Assembly (NCBI GenBank): GCA_963788305.1
Contig: CAWBGK010000015.1
Coordinates: 62,001 to 126,000 of the forward strand
Direction of reading: 5' to 3'
Origin: UTCFX2 sp963788305
GTDB taxonomy: Bacteria; Chloroflexota; Anaerolineae; Anaerolineales; UBA4823
DNA: 64,000 nt
Shown: positions 50,122-58,248 of the stretch, one piece after another
How the letters are laid out: every line of letters starts with the position of its first letter
How positions within the stretch are numbered: the stretch's first letter is position 1
Translations under genes and position numbers: made by a program
The notes under the pieces: model-generated
The model's database searches: none
Seen by the model: only the letters and a program-made list of their open reading frames with translations
Told to the model about the DNA's origin: nothing

Positions 50122-51169
50122 GCCACAAAAAAAGAGACGCTTTGGTTTCTTCCGCTGGATCGTGCTGGGCTTGATCCTGCTCGGCGTGTATGCCGCGTAT
50201 ATCGGGCCTTCCATTCTTAAGCCTGTCAGCCCAGCAGTGATCCTTTCCGCTGAGCCGATCTGGCCAGGTGCGAAGATTTTAGGTGTCAGCTTTACCAACA
50301 CGATGCTGGCGACGCTGATTGCGGATGTGATTTTGATCTTGCTTGCGGTGAAGGCCTCCCGATTTTTAAAGAAGGGGAACCTGGTTCCCAGCGGGATTTA
50401 CAATGTATTTGAAGCGATTTTTGATTTCCTGTGGAGCTCGGTAGAGGGCGCAACTGGAAAATGGGCCCGGCGGGTGGTGCCGTTGGTCGCGACGATCTTC
50501 ATGTTGATCTTTGTTGCCAATATGATCAAGATGTTCCCGGGCTTCGAAAGCATAGGCTACCTCGAACAGCCGCCCAAAGGCGCAGCATTCGCGCCTGTGC
50601 CGCTGTTTAAGCTGGGCGGAGCGACCGTTTATACGATCGATGCGGCTCAACCGGTGGAATATGAAGCGGTAGGACACGAGGAAGGCGAGGCAGCTGCAGA
50701 GCCCCATGAGCTTTGTCATGCCTGCCAGGTCATCCCATTCCTGCGCGGCTCCGCGACCGATTTGAACTTCACGATCGCGCTGGCAATCATTGCAGTGTTC
50801 ATGACCCAGGTTTACGGCACGATGGCGCTTGGGCCAGGTTATTTCTCGAAATTCTTCCCTGTAGGGAAATTGGTCAGCGGCGGCATCTTCGGGTTGATCG
50901 ACTTCGCGGTCGGATTCCTGGAGTTGATCCTGGAATTTGCCAAGATCCTCTCGTTCAGCTTCCGACTTTTCGGCAATATTTTCGCTGGCGCGCTGCTGCT
51001 GTCTATTGTCGGCGCGCTGATACCGGTGGTCATCCCGCCGGGGTTGTATCTTTTTGAAGTATTCTTTGGCATTATCCAGGCATACGTTTTCTTCCTGCTG
51101 GCCACGATGTTCATCAGCATGGCGGTTGTCAGCCATGGCGGTGGTGAGCACGGCGATGCGCATGCTTGA
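50114..51169 (+). CDS. atpB: ATP synthase F0 subunit a
   Basis: 351 residues, longer than usual (about 270). GTG start 50114 after GAAGGAG. The essential Arg (R284) is in SFSFRLFGNIFAGALLL; later helices PVVIPPGLYLFEVFFGIIQAYVFFLLATMF form the half-channels (quoted in part: IIQAYVFFLLATMF). Between residues 143 and 212 is a long extramembrane loop with APVPLFKLGGATVYTIDAA, an acidic HEEGEAAAE patch and a CHAC motif (C201, C204). E. coli lacks this loop. His-rich C terminus (HGGGEHGDAHA). Confidence 0.95.
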   Translation: MSEPQKKRRFGFFRWIVLGLILLGVYAAYIGPSILKPVSPAVILSAEPIWPGAKILGVSFTNTMLATLIADVILILLAVKASRFLKKGNLVPSGIYNVFEAIFDFLWSSVEGATGKWARRVVPLVATIFMLIFVANMIKMFPGFESIGYLEQPPKGAAFAPVPLFKLGGATVYTIDAAQPVEYEAVGHEEGEAAAEPHELCHACQVIPFLRGSATDLNFTIALAIIAVFMTQVYGTMALGPGYFSKFFPVGKLVSGGIFGLIDFAVGFLELILEFAKILSFSFRLFGNIFAGALLLSIVGALIPVVIPPGLYLFEVFFGIIQAYVFFLLATMFISMAVVSHGGGEHGDAHA

Positions 51170-51219
51170 GTTTGAATCCAGGTCATCTAACCTTTTTTGA
51201 GACGAGGAGTTTGAGAGAA

Positions 51220-51465
51220 ATGAATGATCCTGTGGCGTTTGTAACGGGTTTGAAATTGTTGGGTGCTGGTCTGGCGATGTTGGGTGCGATTGGCGCCGGT
51301 ATTGGTGTTGGTCTCGCCGCCTCAGGCGGCGTGCAGGCGATGGGACGAAATCCGGATGCTGCCCCAATCATCCAAACGAACATGATCCTGGGTATGGCAT
51401 TTGCTGAGGCGGTCGCGATCTATGCCCTGGCGGTTGCGCTGATCATCATCTTCGCAGCTGGTTAG
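51220..51465 (+). CDS. atpE: ATP synthase F0 subunit c
   Basis: 81 residues, two-helix hairpin. Start set at ATG 51220. The proton-carrying E63 is in GMAFAEAVAIY. The loop RNPD (43-46) contacts the central stalk. Gly-rich helix 1 is LLGAGLAMLGAIGAGIGVGL. The residue after the carboxylate is Ala, not the Ser/Thr of Na+-binding rings, so H+ coupling is expected. Confidence 0.95.
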   Translation: MNDPVAFVTGLKLLGAGLAMLGAIGAGIGVGLAASGGVQAMGRNPDAAPIIQTNMILGMAFAEAVAIYALAVALIIIFAAG

Positions 51466-51493
51466 GTCCCCCAGGGATCAGGAGGAAAATAAC

Positions 51494-52228
51494 ATGGCAG
51501 AACTCGGTATCAACCTGGGTTTCCTGATATTCCAGATCTTAAACTTTACAATCGTCGCGATTCTGCTCTATAAATGGGCATACGCACCGATGATTAAAGC
51601 CCTGGAGACGCGCAAGCAGAAAATTGCCCAGGGTCTGGAAGATGCGCGTGTGGCCGCAGAAGCGCGCGCCAATGCGGAAGACGAGGCGCGTAAAATCATC
51701 GCCAAAGCGCAGGCAGAGGCGGCCGATCGAGTCCGCGAAGCCACGCAGAGGGCTGAGACAGCAGGCATCGAAGTCAAAAGCCTGGCTGAAGCGGATGCGG
51801 CGAAGATTCGCGAGCAGGCCAGCGCCGATGCTGCCCTGGAACGGGAACGGATCCTTGGCGATTTGCGCGGCCAGGTCGCTGCGCTGGCAATGTCTGCAGC
51901 CCAGAAGCTGATCGGAGAAGCTCTTGATGAAAAACGCCAGCATGAGCTGATCGACCAGTTCTTCTCTGGTGTGAAGTCGGGTAAAGTGATCGTGCTTGAA
52001 GACTTTGACCTGCAGGGCACAACTGCAGAGATCGTCAGCGCCCTGCCGCTGACTGATCCTGAGAAGGATGCCGTCCGACGCGAAATCGCCGCCAAGGTTG
52101 GCGCTCAGACGGTCGCATTCCGGGTTGACCCTGATATCCTGGGCGGCCTGGTTGTCAAAGTTGGAGATAAAGTGCTTGACGGATCCGTGGCCGGCCAGCT
52201 GGAGTTCTTGCGCGGTCGCCTGGCTTGA
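51494..52228 (+). CDS. atpF: ATP synthase subunit b fused to delta C-terminal domain
   Basis: 244 residues, intact. Residues 8-28 are the b-subunit membrane anchor (GFLIFQILNFTIVAILLYKW), 35-150 the long Ala/Glu/Arg-rich coiled coil (the peripheral stalk), and from about 165 a delta/OSCP C-terminal domain: EIVSALPLTDPEKDAVRREIAAK, then VDPDILGGLVVKVGDKVLDGSVAGQLEFLRGRL (quoted here as two known delta motifs, GGLVVKVGDKVLDGSV and LEFLRGRL). The N-terminal six-helix part of delta is missing. ATG 51494 follows AGGAGG. The next genes are not atpA/G/D/C, so the F1 genes must be elsewhere. Confidence 0.9.
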   Translation: MAELGINLGFLIFQILNFTIVAILLYKWAYAPMIKALETRKQKIAQGLEDARVAAEARANAEDEARKIIAKAQAEAADRVREATQRAETAGIEVKSLAEADAAKIREQASADAALERERILGDLRGQVAALAMSAAQKLIGEALDEKRQHELIDQFFSGVKSGKVIVLEDFDLQGTTAEIVSALPLTDPEKDAVRREIAAKVGAQTVAFRVDPDILGGLVVKVGDKVLDGSVAGQLEFLRGRLA

Positions 52229-52295
52229 TTACCGTTTTCTAATTAATAAAGAAGTTCAATTCAGGCAGCGCGAAGCTTCCTGAACCTGGAAAAAC

Positions 52296-52336
52296 AAGGG
52301 AGATTTCAGATCACGCTGTGATGAGAAATCTCCCTT
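52296..52336 (+). terminator. Long hairpin between atpF and murE
   Basis: 12-base arms (52296-52307/52325-52336) enclosing an inner ATCAC/GTGAT stem. The right arm runs into TATAATTC, so the same bases may act as a terminator for the atp genes and a -10 (TATAAT 52336-52341) for murE; no -35 is visible. Confidence 0.5.
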
Positions 52337-52348
52337 ATAATTCATCCA

Positions 52349-53951
52349 ATGCAGGCATCTTCCAATCCCAGCCATCCGATGTTTTCGCAAATGTTTCAAG
52401 GGCTGAGCGGCATGCTCGAGCTGCCAACCAGCGACGCCAGGATCGCCGCTGTCACGATGGATTCGCGCCAGGTCGCTCCTGGCTCTTTGTTTGTTGCTGT
52501 CAGTGGAGGGGCGGCGGATGGTCACGCATTCATCTCCGATGCGGTTCGGCGCGGCGCGGCTGCAGTTGTTGGTGAGCGCCCGCTGAAGGAGATCGCTCCA
52601 GATGGGCTGCCCGTCCCGTACCTGCGGGTAGAGGACAGCCGTTCTGCCCTGGCATTTCTTGCCGCGAGCTTTTATGGTTTTCCCGCACGAAAGATGGTGA
52701 TGATCGGGATCACAGGCACGGATGGGAAGACAACGACCGCTAACCTGGTTTATGAAATCTTAAAGGCTGCCGGTCTGAGAGCCGGGATGATTTCAACAGT
52801 CAACGCGGTTATCGGGGAGCGGGTGCTGGACACCGGTTTTCACGTGACAACTCCGGACGCTCCCAGCATCCAGTTTTACCTTTCCCAGATGGCTGATGCC
52901 GGGCTGACCCATGTCGTTCTGGAAGCGACGTCCCACGGGCTTGATCAGAAACGGGTTGCGGCTTGCGAGTTTGACTTTGGGGTGCTCACAAATATCACCC
53001 ATGAGCATCTCGACTATCACGGCAGCTTTGAGGCTTATCGGGCTGCGAAAGCCAGGCTTTTCGAGGGACTCGCGGAAACTTCAGAAAAACAAATTCAGGT
53101 CCAGCGGAGTGCGGCGCTGAACCGGGATGACAGCTCTTTTGAATTTCTTTCCAGCCGAACTCGCGTGCCTGTTCGAAGCTACGGACTGTCTCGAGATGCC
53201 GATGTACGCGCCGAGGACGTCGAGCATCGGAGTGATGGGCTGGCTTTCAGCGCAATCGGTCTCGACCTGGCAGGTGAACGGTTTCAGCTCCCTGTTCAAA
53301 CCCGGCTGCTGGGTGACTTCAATGTTTACAACTGCCTGGCTGCGGTGACCTTGACCCGGGCGCTGATGGGAATAGAACCGGATCCGATCCGAACAGGGTC
53401 TGATGACTATGAACCCTGTGCCCGGCCGAATGGAATCGATCGAGCTCGGCCAGGAGTTTACAGCGATCGTGGATTTTGCCCACACCCCTAACGCTCTGAG
53501 AAGATCGCTCGAAGCAGCCCGGAAACTGACCTCCGGCCAGGTCATTGCAGTTTTTGGATCGGCTGGCCTGCGCGACAGGATGAAACGCAAGATGATGGCA
53601 GAGGTATCGATCCAACTCGCTGATCGGACTATTTTGACTGCAGAGGACCCGCGCACTGAGCCGCTGGGGGAGATCCTGGTGGAGATGGCGGCGGGGGCGC
53701 GGGACGCTGGAGGCATCGAGGGGAAAAACTTCTGGCGCGTTCCGGACCGGCGCGAGGCGCTGCGCTTCGCAATCGGACTGGCGCAGCCGGGCGACCTGGT
53801 CATCACCTGCGGGAAGGGCCACGAGCAGTCGATGTGCTTTGGGGTTCAAGAATATGCCTGGGATGATCGGACGGCAATGCGCGCCGCACTTGCGGAACGA
53901 CTGGATCTTCAGGGTTTTGAAATGCCCTTCCTGCCGACGCCCGAGGATTAA
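52349..53951 (+). CDS. murE: UDP-N-acetylmuramyl-tripeptide synthetase, one frameshift
   Basis: About 534 residues. Adds the third residue (diaminopimelate or lysine) to UDP-MurNAc-L-Ala-D-Glu. N-terminal domain with AAVTMDSRQVAPGSLFVAVSG; P-loop GITGTDGKTTTANLVYEIL; VVLEATSHGLDQKRV; NITHEHLDYHGSFEAYRAAKARLF with the carbamylated Lys. After a break near 53397, GRMESIELGQEFTAIVDFAHTPNAL and VFGSAGLRDRMKR follow. The diaminopimelate signature DNPR is replaced by EDPR (TAEDPRTEP), so the third amino acid is not certain. Start ATG 52349; ATG 52379 and 52391 are alternatives. Confidence 0.92.
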
Positions 53952-54274
53952 TATTTCAAATCTTCACGGATCGGGACAAAGACGTCAAGAACCTTAGCAC
54001 CCATGGGTCCTACCGTCACAAAGTGTTCGACGCCGCCCGGGATGATCGCTATCTCGCCGGCCTTGATCAGGCGCGTTTCTCCGGCGATCTCGAACACCAG
54101 CTCGCCTTCCAGGACATAAGTGCTTTGCTCATGCGGATGGCTGTGGCGGGGCAAGATGGTATCCGGATCCAGCTCGGCAAGCGAAAGCATGTGCTCGCTG
54201 CCCCAAAATGTGCGCGTCCGGAACCCGGGGAGGACAACTTTATCGTGTCGGTCAGCGGGGTTATGGAAGGACAT
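53948..54274 (-). CDS. Cupin-domain protein
   Basis: 108 residues, one double-stranded beta-helix. Motif 1: PRHSHPHEQSTYVLEGEL (H-x-H-x3-E-x6-G type metal ligands). Motif 2: GEIAIIPGGVEHFVTVG (P-x-G-x2-H). Both metal sites are intact. Ends 4 bases inside the murE stop on the opposite strand. Followed on the same strand by no gene, preceded by the RAM-domain gene after 9 bases. Function unknown. Confidence 0.85.
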   Translation of the reverse strand: MSFHNPADRHDKVVLPGFRTRTFWGSEHMLSLAELDPDTILPRHSHPHEQSTYVLEGELVFEIAGETRLIKAGEIAIIPGGVEHFVTVGPMGAKVLDVFVPIREDLKY

Positions 54275-54283
54275 GGGTTTCGC

Positions 54284-54514
54284 CTACGGCTCGACAACCA
54301 GGCAGGTGAGCGTATCCATGACGCCGGGGATAGGCTGGATGTTGGAAGCGACCAGCTTGCCCAGGCGGTTGACGTCTCCGGCGTCGACAACGGCGACGAC
54401 GTCATAAGGGCCAAATGTCATATGAGCTTCAACGATTCCTTCGAGACGGCGCAGATTTCGGACGACTTCAGGGACTGAGCCCGGACGAACATGGACCAAA
54501 ATATATGCTTTCAT
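54284..54514 (-). CDS. Stand-alone Lrp/AsnC ligand-binding (RAM) domain protein
   Basis: 76 residues: AYILVHVRPGSVPEVVRNL, VEAHMTFGPYDVVAVVDAGDV, NIQPIPGVMDTLTCLVV, which is the beta-alpha-beta-beta-alpha-beta RAM fold of Lrp/AsnC regulators. The DNA-binding helix-turn-helix is absent. Such proteins assemble into decamers and may bind amino acids or modulate a full-length partner. ATG 54514, 15 bases after the fnt gene on the same strand. Confidence 0.87.
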   Translation of the reverse strand: MKAYILVHVRPGSVPEVVRNLRRLEGIVEAHMTFGPYDVVAVVDAGDVNRLGKLVASNIQPIPGVMDTLTCLVVEP

Positions 54515-54529
54515 TTTTTCCTCGCGTGA

Positions 54530-55429
54530 TTATTTTGAAGATTGTTCCGGTCGAAGGAAGACCAGCCAGTAGACTGCGGCAACCATCACCACACCGCCGA
54601 TGATATTCCCGATTGTAACAGGGATCAGGTTCTTTACCAAAAAATTTCCCCACGTGATGGAGGCGTAATCGGCCGGTGTTTTCGAGATCATCTCCCAGAA
54701 TTTTCCATCGGCGAAGTCCTTGATAAAAATCGCAATCGGGATGAAATACATATTGGCGATGCTGTGCTCGAAACCCGCAGCTACGAATGCGGTCACCGGA
54801 AAGATGATCGCTGCAATCTTATCTATTGTGCTGCGAGCGCTGAAGGTCATCCAGACAGCCATGCAGACCAGTGCGTTGCACAAAATGCCCAGTGCGAGCG
54901 CCTGACCAAAACCGAATTCGACCTTACTCTTCGCAATGTTAAGTGCGGTCAGCCCGACCGAGCCGCCGCCGTTCAGGAACTGCTTGCTGAAGAAGAGCAC
55001 TGCTGCCGTCCCGATCGAGCCGATGAAATTGCCGAAGTAGACGATCACCCAGTTGCGCAGCAGCGCGGTTGTGGTGATTTTGCGGCTGGCCCATGCCATG
55101 ACGATCAGGTTGTTGCCTGTAAAAAGCTCGGCTCCGCCCACGACGACCAGGATAAGACCAACGCAGAAGACGAGACCGGCCAGGAGGCGGTTGAACCCAT
55201 ATGGAAAACCGGTCGAGAAGGCAGCTTCACCAGCGGCGTCTTTAATCGATATTCCGCCGGCAACAACGGTTGTGGAAAAAATCGCGCCCAAAGCGATAAA
55301 GGCACCGGCAAGGATTGAAAGCGCGAGCAGGGTCGAGGCAGCTGTTTCGGCCTTGCGAACACCCACGTATTCCGCCCGCTTGGCCATTTCCGCCGGCATC
55401 AGAGCGTCAATGCGAATTTCTGTGCTCAT
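54530..55429 (-). CDS. Formate/nitrite transporter family protein
   Basis: 299 residues, intact, six membrane helices. Pentameric channel for formate, nitrite or hydrosulfide. Signatures GGAELFTGNNLIVMAWASRK and the second-half GFEHSIANMYFIP with the central His, plus NWVIVYFGNFIGS and GNIIGGVVMVAAVYW. The Omega loop LFFSKQF...GGSVG and the central His point to the FocA/NirC/HSC group, but the substrate cannot be fixed. ATG 55429 follows GGAGACTC. Confidence 0.93.
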   Translation of the reverse strand: MSTEIRIDALMPAEMAKRAEYVGVRKAETAASTLLALSILAGAFIALGAIFSTTVVAGGISIKDAAGEAAFSTGFPYGFNRLLAGLVFCVGLILVVVGGAELFTGNNLIVMAWASRKITTTALLRNWVIVYFGNFIGSIGTAAVLFFSKQFLNGGGSVGLTALNIAKSKVEFGFGQALALGILCNALVCMAVWMTFSARSTIDKIAAIIFPVTAFVAAGFEHSIANMYFIPIAIFIKDFADGKFWEMISKTPADYASITWGNFLVKNLIPVTIGNIIGGVVMVAAVYWLVFLRPEQSSK

Positions 55430-55573
55430 AAATTAGAGTCTCCTTGGACTTTGTGAAATGCTTAACATTCTCAGGATAACACTGTTCGCTGTCAATTGCC
55501 AAGGGACATTAATCACTTTGAAGTTGTGAAGAGTCACAGGAATCTGGATTGTAATGAAGGTAAATCGAAGAGC

Positions 55574-57279
55574 TCACTCGAGGCGCAGGCTTGCCAGTGC
55601 ACCGAAGATAAATATGACTCCTATCACCGCTGCCGCAGCGGCAAGCCCGATATTGCCGGCAACGTAGAGCTGGATCCCGCCTAGAAGAAAGGCTGAGAAG
55701 ATCAGACCGAAAGCCAGGCCGCGCACGGCGCGCGCCAGCTTCCTCACTTGCTGCGACACTTCCGGGGCACGGACGGCGATGTCGCCGCGCTCGAGCCTGG
55801 ACAAGGCTGCATCCAGCTTTGTCGGGAGGAACAGGAAGGTCCTGGCCAGTTTACCGGTTTCTGACAACCAGCTCTCCCACCCTTTGCCGGCCTCTTCAGC
55901 GACGATTTTTCTGGCAAATGGGGCAAGATGCGCCCAAAGGTTGAAATTTGGATCAAGGCCAGTGCACATCCCGGAAAGGATACCGACGCAGCGCCCGAGG
56001 AAAATTACGTTTTGGGGTACCTGGAAGGGCATTTCATAGATGAGCTCCCCGAACTCATCCGCGATGCCTTTCATCTCATGGTAGCTGACTGAGGTGAGCT
56101 CGGTCATATCCATGCCCCAAAACTGGTCAAAGACCTGAGAGCTGGCGCGTTCGATCGATTCCAGGTCCGCGTTCGGCAGCAGCATGTCCATCATTTGATA
56201 CCCATGGACGACCCGAGACGAATCCCGCAAGCCGACCCCAATCAACAATTCCCGCAACCCCATCCGCAAGTTGCCAGGGACCTGCCCGGTCATCCCAAAG
56301 TCGACGAATGTGAGCACCCATTCGCGCCGTGAGCTTCCCCCACACCAGGATTTTCCGACAGCGGCTGAACAAACAGGTTGCCAGGGTGCGGATCGGCGTG
56401 AAAAAAGCCGTCTTCGAAGATTTGCTTCAGATAGGTATCGAGCAGTCGTCCAGCGACTTCCTCCCGGCGGACGCCCGCGGCTTCGATTGCCGGATAATCG
56501 GTAATCTTGATCGCGAACACATTCTCCAAGGTCAAGACCCGGCGGGTGGTGTGCGTCCAGCAGACATGGGGGACCCTTACGCCCGGGTAATCTTTGAAAT
56601 TCGCCGCAAAGGTTTCGGCATTTCGGCCTTCGGAGAGATAATCGATCTCCTGGAACAGGATCCGCGTAAACTCATTAATCAGCTCCGGGACGTTGGCGCG
56701 GCGGCGAATCGGCGGGTAACGGTTAATCCAACCACCGACTGTCCGCAGCGCAGCCACATCGGTCTGGATGACCTGCTCGATGTTCGGACGCAGGACTTTG
56801 ACCACAACTTCCCGGCAGAATTCCGGGATCGATGGACCTTCTCCAATCGAGGAGCCAGCCGCCGGGTTGGCAATTTTTGCCTGATGGACCTGTCCCAATG
56901 AAGCAGCTGCCAGGGGAGACTGCTCGAACCAGCTGAAAAGATCTTCAAGCGGGGCTGAGAATTCGGTCTCAATCACCCGGCGGATATCCGTATAGGTCTC
57001 AGGCGGAACTTCATCCTGCAGCCCTTCGAGCTCACGGATAATTTCCGCCGGCAAGACATCGACCCGGGAGGAGAGGAATTGGCCTACCTTGATCAGCACG
57101 CCGCCCATCTGAATTGCGAGCAGGCGGAAGGAGACCGCAGCTTTCTTGAGGCGGTCCGAGCGGGTTTTTCTGCTCAACTGACGCAGACCGATGCGGGGGA
57201 ATAACAGATCCCAGAGGACGATGCTGATCAATAATCGGGCGAAAAACCAGGTGATGCGACGGTAGCGGGTGCGGATCAT
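55574..57279 (-). CDS. UbiB/ABC1 (ADCK) family atypical kinase, one frameshift
   Basis: About 568 residues. The KxGQ motif (LIKVGQFLSSRVDVLP), Ala-rich loop (PLAAASLGQVHQAK, replacing the P-loop Gly-rich motif), conserved Lys in VVVKVLRPNI, catalytic HADPHPGNLFV and, after a frame change near 56310, metal Asp in FVDFGMTGQV. Two C-terminal membrane helices (LAFGLIFSAFLLGGIQLYVAG and a following one). Family members support quinone biosynthesis or membrane lipid trafficking. Fits a respiratory organism with complex I nearby. ATG 57279. Confidence 0.92.
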
Positions 57280-57426
57280 GGCTTCAGAGAATTATACTCG
57301 ACCCAGGGATGAGGATTTCCTGCCAACAGGAGCTCAAGGACGGGGGAGCCCAGGATGGATGCATGATCCGCAGGCTTCGCTTTGGATTTTGGATCGACAT
57401 TCTGTGGTATCCTTCACCAATCTTCT

Positions 57427-58137
57427 ATGACCGCATTTTCACCCCAGGATTTTGGCCGGCTTTACGCCGATTTTGATTCCCCGATTGCAGAATTCGATTG
57501 TGGAGATCGCTGCGCCCCATACAACGAGCGGGGCGTCCCATTTTGCTGCGACACCCGCCATGCGGTGCCAACTGCCTACCTGGAGGAATGGGAATTTCTA
57601 CAGACCAGCACTAACCTCTGGCACCGCTGGGAGGGGAGGACCCCCGCAGAGACATCCCGGCTTGCTTCGCTCGCTCCTGAAGGCCAGGTTTTAATCGCCT
57701 GTCTGGGGCATCGTTATTGTCAGCGGGAATTCCGCTCGCTGGCCTGCCGGGCGTTCCCTTTTTATCCGTATATCAACCGGAAGGGCGAGCTTATCGGCCT
57801 TGGTTATTTCTGGGAATACGAAGATCGGTGTTGGGTGATCAGCAATCTGCAGGTCGTCAGCCAGGAATTCCTGAGGCAGTTTATCCGAACCTTCGAGCTG
57901 ATCTTTGAAAGGATGCCTGAGGAGCGGGATGCATATCTGAGTTTTTCTGAGATGGTTCGGCGGACCTTTCGAAGAAAGGGACGGGCAATCTTGCTTCTTC
58001 ACCGCAATGGGAATTTTTACAAGGTGACGCCGACTCATGAGCGGCTTCGCCGAATTCCCCCGGAAAAGCTGCCCAAGTACGGAGATTATAAGGTCGCCGC
58101 TCAACTTCCATTTCCTGATGAAATTGAGCCGGGGTAG
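57427..58137 (+). CDS. Cysteine-rich YkgJ-like protein
   Basis: 236 residues, intact. ATG 57427 preferred over the open upstream extension. Seven conserved-looking cysteines: FDCGDRCAPYNERGVPFCCD (C25, C29, C40, C41), IACLGHRYCQREFRSLACRAFPFYPYI (C92, C98, C107). The C-x3-C...C-C-x(n)-C...C...C-R-x-F-P-F-x-P arrangement resembles the YkgJ / CxxCxxCC zinc- or iron-chelating domain, in which C-R-x-[FY]-P closes the cluster. The remaining C-terminal half (LRQFIRTFELIFERMPEERDAYL, RRKGRAILLLHRNGNFYKVTP) is helical then strand-like. Function unknown. Confidence 0.6.
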   Translation: MTAFSPQDFGRLYADFDSPIAEFDCGDRCAPYNERGVPFCCDTRHAVPTAYLEEWEFLQTSTNLWHRWEGRTPAETSRLASLAPEGQVLIACLGHRYCQREFRSLACRAFPFYPYINRKGELIGLGYFWEYEDRCWVISNLQVVSQEFLRQFIRTFELIFERMPEERDAYLSFSEMVRRTFRRKGRAILLLHRNGNFYKVTPTHERLRRIPPEKLPKYGDYKVAAQLPFPDEIEPG

Positions 58138-58248
58138 GATATCCCTTCGGATAATCGAAGAAAGCGATTTACGATAGTAAAAATGAACCGCACTTAGAAA
58201 ACGAGCTGCCGGCGACCGATCCGCCGTTATTGAAGGTGATCTGCTATT

